A stretch of DNA of 64,000 nucleotides from NCBI GenBank assembly GCA_963845695.1, contig CAWJTQ010000007.1, forward strand, positions 62,001 to 126,000. The letters run 5' to 3'. Under the pieces are notes generated by a model. The model saw only the letters and a program-made list of their open reading frames with translations, was not told the DNA's origin and ran no database searches. Shown here piece by piece: positions 19,724-28,812 of the stretch. A program made the position numbers and the translations under genes. The DNA comes from CAWJTV01 sp963845695 (GTDB lineage: Bacteria; Planctomycetota; Planctomycetia; Isosphaerales; Isosphaeraceae). Positions within the stretch are counted from its first letter, which is position 1. Each line of letters starts with the position of its first letter.

Positions 19724-19964
19724 GGAGGGCCTGGCCTGGGCCTTGAGCTCGACGAGGACGCCCGGGCCGGCAAGCTCGGTTATGGCGGGAAGAACCGCGA
19801 GTCGGACGATGCCGGCGGCGGGTCGGTCGTCGGTCGTCGACGGGTTGCGGATTCCTCCCGCACTCCCACCGGAGTTGCATCGTAGGATGAGGTGGACACT
19901 CCACGCTCCATGGGTTAGCATGGTTTTGATCCGATCGTTCCTCCTCCGAGACTGGAGTCGTCGC

Positions 19965-21896
19965 ATGGAATGGCTCGCAGGCGAGAGACCGGGCGGCAAC
20001 GTGGGAGACAGGCGGGGTACTGGGCGTGGATGGGGGCGGGGCGGGATGGGCCTGGTCCTCATCGTCATCCCAATGACGATCGGGGGCCCCGCTGCGGGCG
20101 CGGAGCCGCCCCGGGCCGCCGCCGCCGACCCATTGATGAAGTTGGGCCGCGAGCTGTTCCTCCACGAGTGGAATCCCGATGACCCGCGCTGCCACGGCGG
20201 TGATGGACTCGGGCCGGTGTACAACGCAACCTCGTGCGTGGCCTGTCACGGCTTGGGCGGCCCCGGCGGGGCGGGGCCCGACGGGATGAACGTCGAGGTC
20301 ATCAGCGCCCTCGGCTCCGAGCTCGGGTTCGTCGGGGGGCAAGGGATAACGGCCAGCGGCAGCCCCATCCTGCCCGGGGGGCTCGTGCTCAACATCCCGG
20401 GGATCCACGGGGCCTTCCCCTCGGCCAGTTCCTTCTTGGGGATCGTCCATTGCCGCTACTCGACAGCGGACGCTCGCGGCAGCTTCCGGGAAGGGTTCGT
20501 GTTCTCGGCGAATGGGACGACCCTGAGGGGCCGGGAATTCGAACTGAACACGGACCCCAATGGCGGCGGCCTCGTGCTCTCCTGCGCCGAGGGCTCGTTG
20601 AGGGCGAAGTCGTTCACCCTCAAGCCGGACGAGGAGGCGATGAGGAAGATCCATCCCGCGCTGGCCGCGGCGCCGAGCGCCGCAATCCACCTCCATGGAG
20701 TCGACCCCTACTACCAAGGCTGGCGGACTCGGCTGAAGAACCGGATCCCGGTCCCGCGCGGGCGGAGCGATCAGGGATGGTGGATCCCCGGGGGGAGGAT
20801 CCTCACCTCCGAGCGGAACGCCCCGCCACTCTTCGGCCTGGGACTGATCGACGCCCTGCCCGAAGAGGTCCTGATCGCGACGGCCCGGCGCGAGCGCCCC
20901 GCGGTCCGGGGGCGGGTCAGCCGCACGACGAGCGGCCGAGTCGGGCGGTTCGGCTGGAAGGCCCAGACCACGGACCTGCGGGAATTCGTCCTCGCAGCCT
21001 GCGCCAACGAGCTGGGCCTGGAGGTCCCCGGGCACCCGCAGGCCGCCTCTCCCCTGGCCCCGGATCGCAAGGCGAAGGGCCCGGATCTGTCGGCGGAAGA
21101 GTGTGACGCCCTCATCGCCTATGTCCGGGCGCTGCCCGCCCCAATCCAGGACACACCCTATTCCCCCGAGGTCATCAAAGTCGGCCGGCATGCCTTCGAA
21201 GAGATCGGCTGCGCCGACTGCCACCGCCCCAGCCTCGGGGGCATCGAGGGCATCTACAGCGACCTGCTCCTGCATGACATGGGGCCGGATCTGGTCAGCG
21301 TCACCGTCAACCCGTATTACGGTCCGCCCGAGAAGGTCGATATGCCCTCCGCCGCGAGCCTGGCCGACGGGACGGAATGGCGCACACCCCCGCTCTGGGG
21401 ATACCGCGACTCGGGGCCTTATCTCCATGACGGTCGCGCCGAGGACCTCGCCCAGGTTGTCAAGGCCCACAAGGGCCAGGCCCTCGCCTCGGCCACGGGG
21501 TTCAACCGCCTGTCCCCGCATCGTCGATCGCTGATCGAGCGCTTCCTCCAGTCGCTGGCCGCCCCGCCCCCCGCGCCCGCGCCCGGGGCCGTCGCCGACG
21601 GGGAGGAGGCCCCGAGGCCTCGCCGTTCCCTGCTGGGCCCCCCGACCGGCCGCCCCCCCGCGGGACCGGCTCCCGCGCCGATGCGGGCCGATGTCGTGGC
21701 GCGGGAGGACGGGGAGCACCGCTCCGCATCCCGGCTCAGGATGGCGCGAGCCCTGGAGAGGATGGGCAAGCCCGCGGGCGCCCTCGAGTTCTACCGCGAG
21801 ATCGTCCGGGACGCGCCCGGCACCGACGCCGCCCGGACGGCCGCCGCCCGGATCAAGGCCCTCAGCGGCGAGGACGGGGCCGCAAAGGAACACTGA
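19965..21896 (+). CDS. Secreted di-haem oxidoreductase (DHOR/'thiol oxidoreductase' type) with TPR-like tail
   Basis: A 643-residue exported c-type cytochrome. An Arg/Gly-rich leader with a hydrophobic core (GLVLIVIPMTIGGPAAGAE) precedes the first haem site CVACH at about residue 92. The second haem site, CADCH, is at about residue 417, followed by a typical DGRAEDLAQVVKAHKGQA and a terminal helix. The family is known as di-haem oxidoreductases of the CxxCH peroxidase group and acts in the periplasm; its substrate is unclear. Unusually, a proline-rich linker (about residues 535-570) leads to a tail, RMARALERMGKPAGALEFYR, that looks like one tetratricopeptide unit. The start ATG 19965 has GGAG eight bases upstream. 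Confidence 0.85.
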   Translation: MEWLAGERPGGNVGDRRGTGRGWGRGGMGLVLIVIPMTIGGPAAGAEPPRAAAADPLMKLGRELFLHEWNPDDPRCHGGDGLGPVYNATSCVACHGLGGPGGAGPDGMNVEVISALGSELGFVGGQGITASGSPILPGGLVLNIPGIHGAFPSASSFLGIVHCRYSTADARGSFREGFVFSANGTTLRGREFELNTDPNGGGLVLSCAEGSLRAKSFTLKPDEEAMRKIHPALAAAPSAAIHLHGVDPYYQGWRTRLKNRIPVPRGRSDQGWWIPGGRILTSERNAPPLFGLGLIDALPEEVLIATARRERPAVRGRVSRTTSGRVGRFGWKAQTTDLREFVLAACANELGLEVPGHPQAASPLAPDRKAKGPDLSAEECDALIAYVRALPAPIQDTPYSPEVIKVGRHAFEEIGCADCHRPSLGGIEGIYSDLLLHDMGPDLVSVTVNPYYGPPEKVDMPSAASLADGTEWRTPPLWGYRDSGPYLHDGRAEDLAQVVKAHKGQALASATGFNRLSPHRRSLIERFLQSLAAPPPAPAPGAVADGEEAPRPRRSLLGPPTGRPPAGPAPAPMRADVVAREDGEHRSASRLRMARALERMGKPAGALEFYREIVRDAPGTDAARTAAARIKALSGEDGAAKEH

Positions 21897-22349
21897 GAGC
21901 TTGTGGAATCGGAGGCGCCGGTCGCGTTGCGCATCGGTCCGACGACACCGAAGCCATTCGTGGCGAGGCATCGGACCTGCCGTCACCTGGCAGTCCCTGG
22001 ACCTCACAACGGGAGCCTGGCGGTGTGGCCGGCTGAGATGGGTATCGTGGTTGGCGCCTCCTGGCAGTGGGATGGATCCGAGGAACGGAGATGGCTGAAC
22101 CGCTGACCGCTTACCCGGAGCCATATTCGTCCCCATCCGGCTGCTTCCGGAGTGACACGGAGCGATGTCCCTCCCTTCCCGTTTCCCTCTTGTACGCACG
22201 AGACTCGTTCCCCAGGCTGCCGGTTTTTCGGTGAGAGATCGCCCGACAGGTGGGCAAGTCGGAGGTTGCGGTTTGCGGGCTCGATGAGAGTGGCAGCGTT
22301 CGGCGCGATGGTTTCGAAAACAGCCCTCTCGCCGTTGTCGGACCACGCG

Positions 22350-23972
22350 TCAACTCGCACCCGAGCTCGCCCCCGCGGCTCGGAGCAGGTCCGCCACCGC
22401 ATCACGGCCACGACCACGGCGTAACGCCAGCGACAGGGCCGTGACGCCCGTCTCGGTCCTGAAATTCACGTCGGCCCCGGCCTGGAGCAAGTCGGTGACG
22501 AGCCTCACGGCATGCTTCAGATCCATGGAGTGCGAGATGGCATACATCAGGGCCGTGCTGCCCTCGCCGTCCTGCACGTTCGGATCGGCGCCCGCTTTCA
22601 GCAGCCGACGGACCATGCGATGGTTCCGCGACCGGGACTCTCGAAGGACGGCCGAGATCAGCGGCGTGCGGCCGGACTTGCCGGGCATATCGACATCGGC
22701 ACCAGCTCGGAGTAAGACCTCGACGAACTGACGATGTCCCCATTCGACTGCGTCAATCAGGGGAGTCCTGACCTCCGAACCCGGATCGTGGGCCTCGGCG
22801 CCAGCCGGAATCGGCGTCTCCCCCATCGTCACGGCTCGGGGATACGGCCAGGGAAGTCGCGCGTCGACATCGGCGCCAGCCCGGATCAGCGCCTCGAGCG
22901 CCGCGACCTGCGCCCGGGCGGGCCAGTCCGAGGAGGAGGCGTGCACGGCGGTCACGAGAATGGTGTCAAGTGCCGCGGCGATCGTCGCGCGGGAAGCGAT
23001 CAGGGACGGCACGATGTCGGGCCGACCGAAGGTCACGGCGGTCCGCAAGAGGGCGTCCGCGTCGACGCTCGACAGCCGGGCTCCCGCTTCCAGGAGGAGC
23101 AGGGCGACCTCGAAATCGCCGCGCCAGGCAGCTCTGGTTGGAAGGGACCACTCGTTGGTTGCGACGGCGTTCGGGTCCGCGCCCTCGGCCAGGTACCGCC
23201 GTACGGCTTCGAGGTCACCCGCCTCCACCGCCTCGGTCAGCGATCGCGGCGGTTCGATGGTCTTCAGCGGACGACTCGTTCCCTTCCCCCGGATCTTCCG
23301 GATGCCCGGCACCGCCTGACGGCCCTCCCAGTCGAGTCGTTCCTCGATATGTCGAAATCCCAGGTGTGCCCGTTCCTCGTCGATGCCCAGCAACTCGGCG
23401 AGCCGGGCATGCCGTTCGAACGCATCGAGCCACTCCTCGCGACCCTCATTCCATGCGGCCTCTCGCGAGGGCCAGCTATCCGGCCGCAGCAGGTCGCGGA
23501 CCTGCCTCAACATCGTCCCCCGTACGCAATGGCGCAGGACGGCCTCCGGATTGCCAGGCGTCGGGGGTTCCACCGGCTCGCCGATGTCGAAGAGCATGGG
23601 CTGATCCGGATGAGGCTTGGGCGCCGCGCTCGGAGTGTCCCCCGCTTCCGACTCGCCGCCGGTCCGATCGTAGTCGGGCCATGAGTCGAACTCGGCCACA
23701 GGCTGGCCGCTTTCAAAGAGAACGTACTTGAGGACATCGCTGTCGTGGACGAGGAAACCGAAGACCGCGGTGCCCAGTCTCGCCGAGAGGTCCTGGCCGA
23801 CCTGGTGGATCATCGGGTCGTCCTGGCGATTGGACGCCTCGTCAAACACGCCGACCCAGCCGTTGCGGCTCGGGGCAACATAGGCCAACCCGCAGCAGAC
23901 GCGCCGGGCCATCGCCACGACGGGCTCGGCGGAGTCGGCTCGGACCTGGTGGTTCACGTAGAAATTGCCCAT
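22350..23972 (-). CDS. Ankyrin-repeat protein with N-terminal planctomycete domain
   Basis: A 540-residue protein. The first 110 residues (MGNFYVNHQVRADSAEPVVA) form a domain I do not recognise. A Pro/Glu-rich linker and a helical segment (about 150-230) follow. From about residue 245 there are roughly seven ankyrin units, for example EAGDLEAVRRYLAEGADPN, GHRQFVEVLLRAGADVDMPG and LVTDLLQAGADVNFRTETG. Ankyrins bind other proteins. GAGGAG five bases before ATG 23972 supports the start. The C-terminal third is duplicated as a truncated copy at 18583-19047 on the same strand. Confidence 0.85.
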   Translation of the reverse strand: MGNFYVNHQVRADSAEPVVAMARRVCCGLAYVAPSRNGWVGVFDEASNRQDDPMIHQVGQDLSARLGTAVFGFLVHDSDVLKYVLFESGQPVAEFDSWPDYDRTGGESEAGDTPSAAPKPHPDQPMLFDIGEPVEPPTPGNPEAVLRHCVRGTMLRQVRDLLRPDSWPSREAAWNEGREEWLDAFERHARLAELLGIDEERAHLGFRHIEERLDWEGRQAVPGIRKIRGKGTSRPLKTIEPPRSLTEAVEAGDLEAVRRYLAEGADPNAVATNEWSLPTRAAWRGDFEVALLLLEAGARLSSVDADALLRTAVTFGRPDIVPSLIASRATIAAALDTILVTAVHASSSDWPARAQVAALEALIRAGADVDARLPWPYPRAVTMGETPIPAGAEAHDPGSEVRTPLIDAVEWGHRQFVEVLLRAGADVDMPGKSGRTPLISAVLRESRSRNHRMVRRLLKAGADPNVQDGEGSTALMYAISHSMDLKHAVRLVTDLLQAGADVNFRTETGVTALSLALRRGRGRDAVADLLRAAGASSGAS

Positions 23973-24211
23973 GGCAGCTCCTCGATGTCGGTCCGGATCG
24001 TCTGGTTCATCAAGGGACGTTTCCGGTCGATTCTAACGGCCGTGTTCCGCCGGATCACGGTCTCCGTCTCAGGTTGAAGTGTCCCGCGGCTTCCTCAAAA
24101 CGACTCGGATCGACGAGAATACGGCTGGATCGTTCCGAAGTGGCGACACCTCCCATGGAGGCACATCGAGGTGTTCTTCGCACATTTCGGGTGACCCGCG
24201 TTCTCCCGTGC

Positions 24212-24268
24212 GAAATTGGTGTCAGTTCACCTTTTCGCCCGGCGAAAAGGTGAACTGACACCAATTTC
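24212..24268. repeat. 57-bp perfect palindrome (REP/REPIN-like)
   Basis: A 28-bp arm starting GAAATTGGTGTCAGTTCACC and its exact complement are separated by a single C. The same unit returns at 25534-25690. Such perfect, dispersed palindromes are typical of REP elements mobilised by RAYT (TnpA-REP) transposases. No such transposase is in the window. Confidence 0.85.
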
Positions 24269-24334
24269 CGCCCCGTGAGGGCGAGGGCGATCACGGGTGG
24301 GCCGCGTCGGGCTCTGACCGAAGGCGCCGGTCTT

Positions 24335-24380
24335 CCTCACCTCGCCCCTGGGGGAGAGGTCGGTCGAAGGCCGGGTGAGG
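24335..24380. repeat. CCTCACC...GGTGAGG intergenic hairpin
   Basis: CCTCACCTCGCC on the left pairs with GGCCGGGTGAGG on the right around a CCCCTGGGGG core. It is one of several palindromic elements packed between the ankyrin gene and the HEPN gene. It may serve as a 3' hairpin for the HEPN transcript, which ends at 24491. Confidence 0.45.
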
Positions 24381-24490
24381 GGGATCTCCGACCCTCACCG
24401 CGTCTCCTCGTCCTCAACGCGGTGGTGTTCAGCGAGAAGTCTCCCAATTTCCCCCCCAATTTCCCCCCCGCAACTCGATCGTTACGCGCT

Positions 24491-24931
24491 CTAGGGTCCA
24501 CCAGCGCCCCTTCCCAGGAAGGCATCCATGTTGGGTTTCGCCGCTTGCCACCTGGCCTGATCCGCGCCAAACAACTCGAGCTCGCGAATAATATCGTGGG
24601 CGATCTCACATGCCGATTGGGCCGATGTCTTCGTCTCGACATCGATCCGCGCCATGCGGTAATCGGCGTGGATCCGCCGCGTGTGGAGATCACTCATCGC
24701 CCGCCCGGCCTCACTCACGGCATTATCTCCACTGGCGATCAGGCAGTTGGCGACTTCGGAGTGCCCTCCCGGTCCAGCTTGAAGCACCGAGCCCATTTGG
24801 GTCAGGACCTCGACGGCAACCAGGTATGCCGCGTAATAGGCCCGACTGATCGAGGTACGAAAGTCGGCCGGTCCCGCGGTGGGGATCTGGGAAAGCCGGC
24901 TCGCAACTCCAGCAAATTCTTTTGCGCGCAT
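24491..24931 (-). CDS. HEPN-domain protein (candidate RNase toxin)
   Basis: A 146-residue helical protein. RTSISRAYYAAYLVAVEVL near residue 27 is the hallmark first helix pair of HEPN proteins. RAMSDLHTRRIHADYRM near residue 80 supplies an Rx5H motif that fits the R-x(4-6)-H catalytic signature of HEPN ribonucleases. The ATG follows the TAA of the upstream gene with no gap (TAA-ATG), so the two are translationally coupled. HEPN proteins of this size occur as toxins or as defence effectors. The partner is not an MNT nucleotidyltransferase, so the usual HEPN-MNT pair is excluded. Confidence 0.75.
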   Translation of the reverse strand: MRAKEFAGVASRLSQIPTAGPADFRTSISRAYYAAYLVAVEVLTQMGSVLQAGPGGHSEVANCLIASGDNAVSEAGRAMSDLHTRRIHADYRMARIDVETKTSAQSACEIAHDIIRELELFGADQARWQAAKPNMDAFLGRGAGGP

Positions 24932-25288
24932 TTAGATAATATTATAAATTAACCTTATCGAGGAATTGACCTTGTTGTCCACGACCCTCGACCATTCTCT
25001 GAGATAGGATTTATACCTTCCGAAATTCTCTTGCACCTCTCCTTCGACCCGGATCTCGAGCACCGCGAATTCCTCCCTCTCTTCAGGATCCTGTTCCAGA
25101 TAGACGGACGGGCTTCCCGCAATCACGAAGGACTTGCGGGCGGTCTCGATCGCCTTGGCCAAGTCACTCAACAGGTGATTCCGAGTGCAGAACTCGAGGG
25201 CGTCCTCTGTCGCCTTGGTGTCCAAGAAATCGACCTCGATCGGCTCCTGAAACGCGGTTCCTGCGTGTTTAGCAACAAGACCTTGCAT
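24932..25288 (-). CDS. Partner of the HEPN gene, unknown family
   Basis: A 118-residue protein from the second ATG of an ATG-ATG pair (25291/25288), with GGAG five bases upstream. Its frame stays open above that without a good start. It reads MQGLVAKHAGTAFQEPIEVD, and LLSDLAKAIETARKSF and EEFAVLEIRVEGEVQENFGR follow. I do not recognise it. An alpha/beta fold without zinc or DNA-binding motifs seems likely. Being first in a two-gene unit directly coupled to a HEPN protein, it could be the antitoxin or a specificity subunit. Confidence 0.65.
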   Translation of the reverse strand: MQGLVAKHAGTAFQEPIEVDFLDTKATEDALEFCTRNHLLSDLAKAIETARKSFVIAGSPSVYLEQDPEEREEFAVLEIRVEGEVQENFGRYKSYLREWSRVVDNKVNSSIRLIYNII

Positions 25289-25533
25289 CATGACTCCTCG
25301 ACCCCCTGGGAAACCGGGTTCAGCTCGCTCAATTCGACTCAACTCGATCGGCACGGCTCCCGCCAGACGAGGGACCACGTCGTCGCGACATCCCCATTCC
25401 CTTATGGCCCAGTCTAGCCGGCCGTTTACCAACTTAGCAAGCTTGCAGTTATCAGTGCCTTGGCCTTCGGTGGGCATCTTGAAAGTTGGTGGATTTTTTG
25501 TACACAAGGGGGATTGCGGACCGTGTTGGGTGC

Positions 25534-25690
25534 GAAATTGGTGTCAGTTCACCTTTTCGCCCGGCGAAAAGGTGAACTGACACCAATTTCCGCCCTGACA
25601 CCAATTTCCGCCTGGGCGAAAAGGTGAACTGACACCAATTTCCGCCTCGGGCGAAAAGGTGAACTGACACCAATTTCCGCCAATTTCCGC
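25534..25690. repeat. Array of the 57-bp palindrome and half units
   Basis: It starts with one complete palindrome (25534-25590) identical to that at 24212-24268. At least two further copies of the half unit GCGAAAAGGTGAACTGACAC + CAATTTCCGCC follow, plus short remnants ending in CAATTTCCGCCAATTTCCGC. It lies between the HEPN-pair start and the SDR gene, with no coding sequence. Head-to-tail half units suggest slippage or repeated insertion of a REP element. Confidence 0.85.
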
Positions 25691-25892
25691 TGCGGCGGGA
25701 TGACGGTACTGTGACCTCGGCCAGAGTTGGAGTCGAATCCGATGGAGCGAGGGTTTTGGCAATCGGCACCTTTTCCCGTCCGGTCACCCCTTGAGTTGGG
25801 CTGAGGGATCGGCTGGAATAGCCACATTGACCTGCCGATCGAGAGGGGGCGTCGACGATCATCTGAGACGATTGGGATAGGAACAAAGTCCC

Positions 25893-26678
25893 ATGGGCCG
25901 GCGACTGGAGGGACGAACGGCGTGGATCAGTGGGGCGGCCTCGGGTATCGGGGAGGCCACCGCCCGGCTGTTCGCCGACGAAGGGGCGAACGTGTCTGTG
26001 GTGGATCTCTGCACAGAGCGAGGAACGGCCGTCTGTCGCTCGATCCAGCAGCGCGAGGGGTCCGCCGTCTTTCTCGGCGTGGACGTGTCGGTCGAGGACG
26101 AGGTCCGCGACTCGATGGCGGAGACCGTCGCGCGGTTTGGCGGCTTGAACATCGTCGTCAACTGCGCGGGGATCGTCCAGGTGGGGTTGTTACACGAGCT
26201 GGACGAGACCGATTGGGACCGGCTGATGGGGGTCAACCTCAAGAGCATCTTCTTCTCGGTCAAGCACGGCGTGCCGTATCTGCGTCGCCAGGCTCCGAGC
26301 TATGTAGTCAATATCGGGTCGATCAGTAGCTTCGTCGGCCAGGCCCGGACTCCCGTGTATACCGCGTCCAAGGCGGCCGTGCTCGGGTTGAGCCGCTCAA
26401 TCGCCCTCGACTACGCCGCGATCGGCCTGCGATGCAACTGCGTCTGCCCCGGGATCACCGATACTCCGATGTTGCGGGAACACCTGAACAAGACCCCCGA
26501 CGCCAACGCGGCGCTGGCCAACCGGCTCAGGCGGGTGCCCCTGGGGAAAGCCCTGACACCGGACGCGATCGCCCGCGCAGCCCTTTACTTCTCCTGCGAG
26601 GACTCCGCGGGTGTGACCGGGACCTCCCTGGTGGTCGACGGCGGGTATCTGGCGGCGGCCGAGTGGGACTCGGGTTGA
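25893..26678 (+). CDS. Short-chain dehydrogenase/reductase (SDR)
   Basis: A 261-residue classical SDR. The Rossmann motif is GAASGIGEATA near residue 14, followed by NCAG near 89, a catalytic Ser in SISSFVG and YTASKAA near 155 (Tyr/Lys). The C-terminal VTGTSLVVDGGYLA is typical of family members that oxidise sugars or 3-oxoacyl groups with NAD(P). It opens an operon with a 2-hydroxyacid dehydrogenase, a TIM-barrel isomerase and an alpha-L-rhamnosidase, so a sugar dehydrogenase (possibly L-rhamnose or L-fucose) is my inference. Confidence 0.88.
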   Translation: MGRRLEGRTAWISGAASGIGEATARLFADEGANVSVVDLCTERGTAVCRSIQQREGSAVFLGVDVSVEDEVRDSMAETVARFGGLNIVVNCAGIVQVGLLHELDETDWDRLMGVNLKSIFFSVKHGVPYLRRQAPSYVVNIGSISSFVGQARTPVYTASKAAVLGLSRSIALDYAAIGLRCNCVCPGITDTPMLREHLNKTPDANAALANRLRRVPLGKALTPDAIARAALYFSCEDSAGVTGTSLVVDGGYLAAAEWDSG

Positions 26679-26756
26679 GTGGAGGGCCGCCCGGTATTCT
26701 CTACCGGGCCAGGCCGGTCGCGGTTGGCGATCCCAGAGAGGAGGACGCGGAAACCT

Positions 26757-27809
26757 ATGGCATCGAAACCGTTCCGGGTCGCACTGACCGCCGACTTCTG
26801 GGGGAGCGATGGACAGCCGCGGTACCGCGATATTGGCCTGAGCGTCTTCGCGGAGCACTCGGCGATCCATTGCCAGCCCTTTTCGCAACACCTCGCGGAG
26901 ATCGATGCGGGGCAGCTCGATGGGTTCCAGGGCGCGATCGTCCTCACGCCCCGGGTGTCGGCCCGGAGCGTCGCCCGGAGCCACGACCTGCTGTTCATCT
27001 CCCGGTTCGGGGTCGGATACGACAGTGTGGATGTTCCGGCCTGCACGGCGGCCGATGTCGTCGTCCTGATCGCGGCCGGTGCCGTGGATCGGCCGGTCGC
27101 CGAAGCCACCGTCACCTGGATGCTGGCTCTCACGCACGAGGTCCGCGTCAAGGATCGCCTGCTCCGGGAAGGGCGCTGGGAGGAACGCAGCCGATTCATG
27201 GGACGCGAACTCCGCGATCGCGTCCTGGGCGTGGTCGGCCTCGGGGGGATCGGGCGGGCCCTGGTGAGGCTGCTGGCGGGCTTCGGCATGAAGACACCGC
27301 TGGCTTTCGATCCGTTCGTGACTCCGGAGGTTGCCCAAAGCGTCGGCGTGCGATCCGTGGGCCTGGATGAACTCATGATGACCGCCGACTTCGTCTCCAT
27401 TCACTGCCCGCTCACGGAGCAGACACGCAACCTGATCGGCGCGCGCGAGATCGGTCTCATGAAGGCGGATTCCTATCTGATCAACACGGCGCGCGGCGGC
27501 ATCGTCGATGAGGATGCGCTCGCCCTGGCGTTGAAGGAGCGGCGGATCGCCGGCGCCGCCATTGATTGCTTCCTCCGGGAGCCGGTCACCACGCCCCACC
27601 CCCTCGGCGAGCTCGACAACGTGTTGCTCGCCCCCCACAGCATTGCGTGGACGGACGAGTTGTTCCGCGATATTGGTCAGACGGCCTGCCTGGGGATCGT
27701 CGATCTGACTCAGGGCCGGCGCCCTCGGGGGGTGGTCAATCCGGAGGTGTTCGAACGCCCCGGCTTCCAGGAAAAGTGGAAACGCCTGACGACAGGTGAC
27801 GTCCCCTGA
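26757..27809 (+). CDS. D-isomer-specific 2-hydroxyacid dehydrogenase (phosphoglycerate-dehydrogenase-like)
   Basis: A 350-residue NAD-dependent enzyme. The nucleotide-binding motif is VLGVVGLGGIGRALVRLLAG near residue 160. Catalytic marks are NTARGGIVDEDAL (Arg region near 245), the Glu in LREP and the His in APHSIAWTDE near 300. The start ATG 26757 (MASKPFRVALT) is preferred over the longer frame that abuts the SDR stop, and GAGGAGG lies upstream. The gene follows the SDR by 78 bases. In this sugar operon it may reduce or oxidise a 2-keto acid, but the substrate is unknown. Confidence 0.88.
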   Translation: MASKPFRVALTADFWGSDGQPRYRDIGLSVFAEHSAIHCQPFSQHLAEIDAGQLDGFQGAIVLTPRVSARSVARSHDLLFISRFGVGYDSVDVPACTAADVVVLIAAGAVDRPVAEATVTWMLALTHEVRVKDRLLREGRWEERSRFMGRELRDRVLGVVGLGGIGRALVRLLAGFGMKTPLAFDPFVTPEVAQSVGVRSVGLDELMMTADFVSIHCPLTEQTRNLIGAREIGLMKADSYLINTARGGIVDEDALALALKERRIAGAAIDCFLREPVTTPHPLGELDNVLLAPHSIAWTDELFRDIGQTACLGIVDLTQGRRPRGVVNPEVFERPGFQEKWKRLTTGDVP

Positions 27810-27953
27810 ATTCCTACGGGAGATGGCTCATGTGGGGAATCTGGTGGACTGCGAGCGGAGGAGACCTTCGGTCCGGACCCGGGCGGGGTCAGGAGACCCG
27901 CGCCGAACGCGAACACCGCCTGTTTCCTCATGTGAGCCACGGGAGGTTTGTTG

Positions 27954-28800
27954 ATGACGCTGAAGCTGGCCTGTGCGGATTTCACGTTCCCCTTGCTCGC
28001 GCACGACAAGGTGCTCGACCTGATCGCCTTGCTGGAGTTCGAGGGCGTGGACATCGGCCTGTTCGAAGGACGATCTCACTTGTGGCCGTCTCGGGTCTTC
28101 GAGGACCTGCCCGGCTCGGCCCGCGCGCTGGCCTCGAAGCTCGGCGACCGCGGCCTCGTGGCGGCTGATGTCTTCCTCCAGACTGCTCCCGACTTCGCCT
28201 CACTGGCCCCTAACCAGCCCGACCCCGCCCGCCGTCGGCAGGCGCGCGACTCGGTTTGCGCGCACGCTCGAGTTTGCCCGCGAGTGCGGTGCCCGGCATG
28301 TCTCCGCTCTACCCGGGGTCCACTTCGACGGCGTCGCCGAGGCCGAGTCCTATCGGCGCTGTTGCGACGAGCTGGCCTGGCGATGCGAGACGGCCCAGAC
28401 GCACGGGATCACGTTTTCCGTCGAGGCGCACGTGGGCTCGATTGTTCCGACCCCTGACTCCGCCGCCGCGCTCGTCCGCTCGGTCCCTGGTCTCAGCCTC
28501 ACACTCGACTATACGCACTTCACGCGAGCCGGCGTCCTCGACGCCGAGATCGAGCCGCTGATCGCCTTCGCCAGTCATTTCCACGCCCGAGGCGCCCGGG
28601 CGGGCCGCCTTCAGGCCTCGTTCCAGGAAAATGTGATCGATTACGGACGCGTCCTCGACGTCATGCGCGACGTCCATTACCCGGGCTTCGTCGGTGTGGA
28701 ATACGTCTGGATCGACTGGGAACACTGCAACGAAGTCGACAACCTGTCGGAGACGATCCTGTTGCGCGATTATCTCCGAAATCACAGGTTCGTCGCATGA
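27954..28800 (+). CDS. Sugar phosphate isomerase/epimerase-like TIM-barrel protein (one frameshift)
   Basis: An AP-endonuclease-2/xylose-isomerase-like TIM barrel of about 281 residues. The N-terminal half reads MTLKLACADFTFPLLAHDKV and EFEGVDIGLFEG. The second half has CETAQTHGITFSVEAHVGSI (metal-ligand Glu), LSLTLDYTHF (Asp/His), and YPGFVGVEYVWIDWEHCNEV near the end. At about 28251 one T is extra (GACTCGGTTT), so RRRQARD is followed in another frame by RFARTLEFARECG. The start ATG 27954 has GGGAGG seven bases upstream. It directly precedes the rhamnosidase gene. An isomerase or epimerase role in rhamnose-type sugar breakdown is inferred. Confidence 0.82.
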
Positions 28801-28812
28801 GGATTGATCTCC

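Noticed and set aside
19617..22346. A 909-codon minus-strand frame opposite the di-haem oxidoreductase
   Set aside because: The plus strand carries both CxxCH sites and a signal peptide; the minus-strand product is Arg/Gly/Pro noise.
24055..24294. Small ORFs reading 'KLVSVHLFA' across the palindromes at 24.2 and 25.6 kb
   Set aside because: They are translations of the 57-bp repeat and have no independent coding evidence.
25508..25892. CRISPR array at the repeated CAATTTCCGCC units
   Set aside because: The repeats are palindromic, abut or overlap without unique spacers of constant length, and no cas gene is present.
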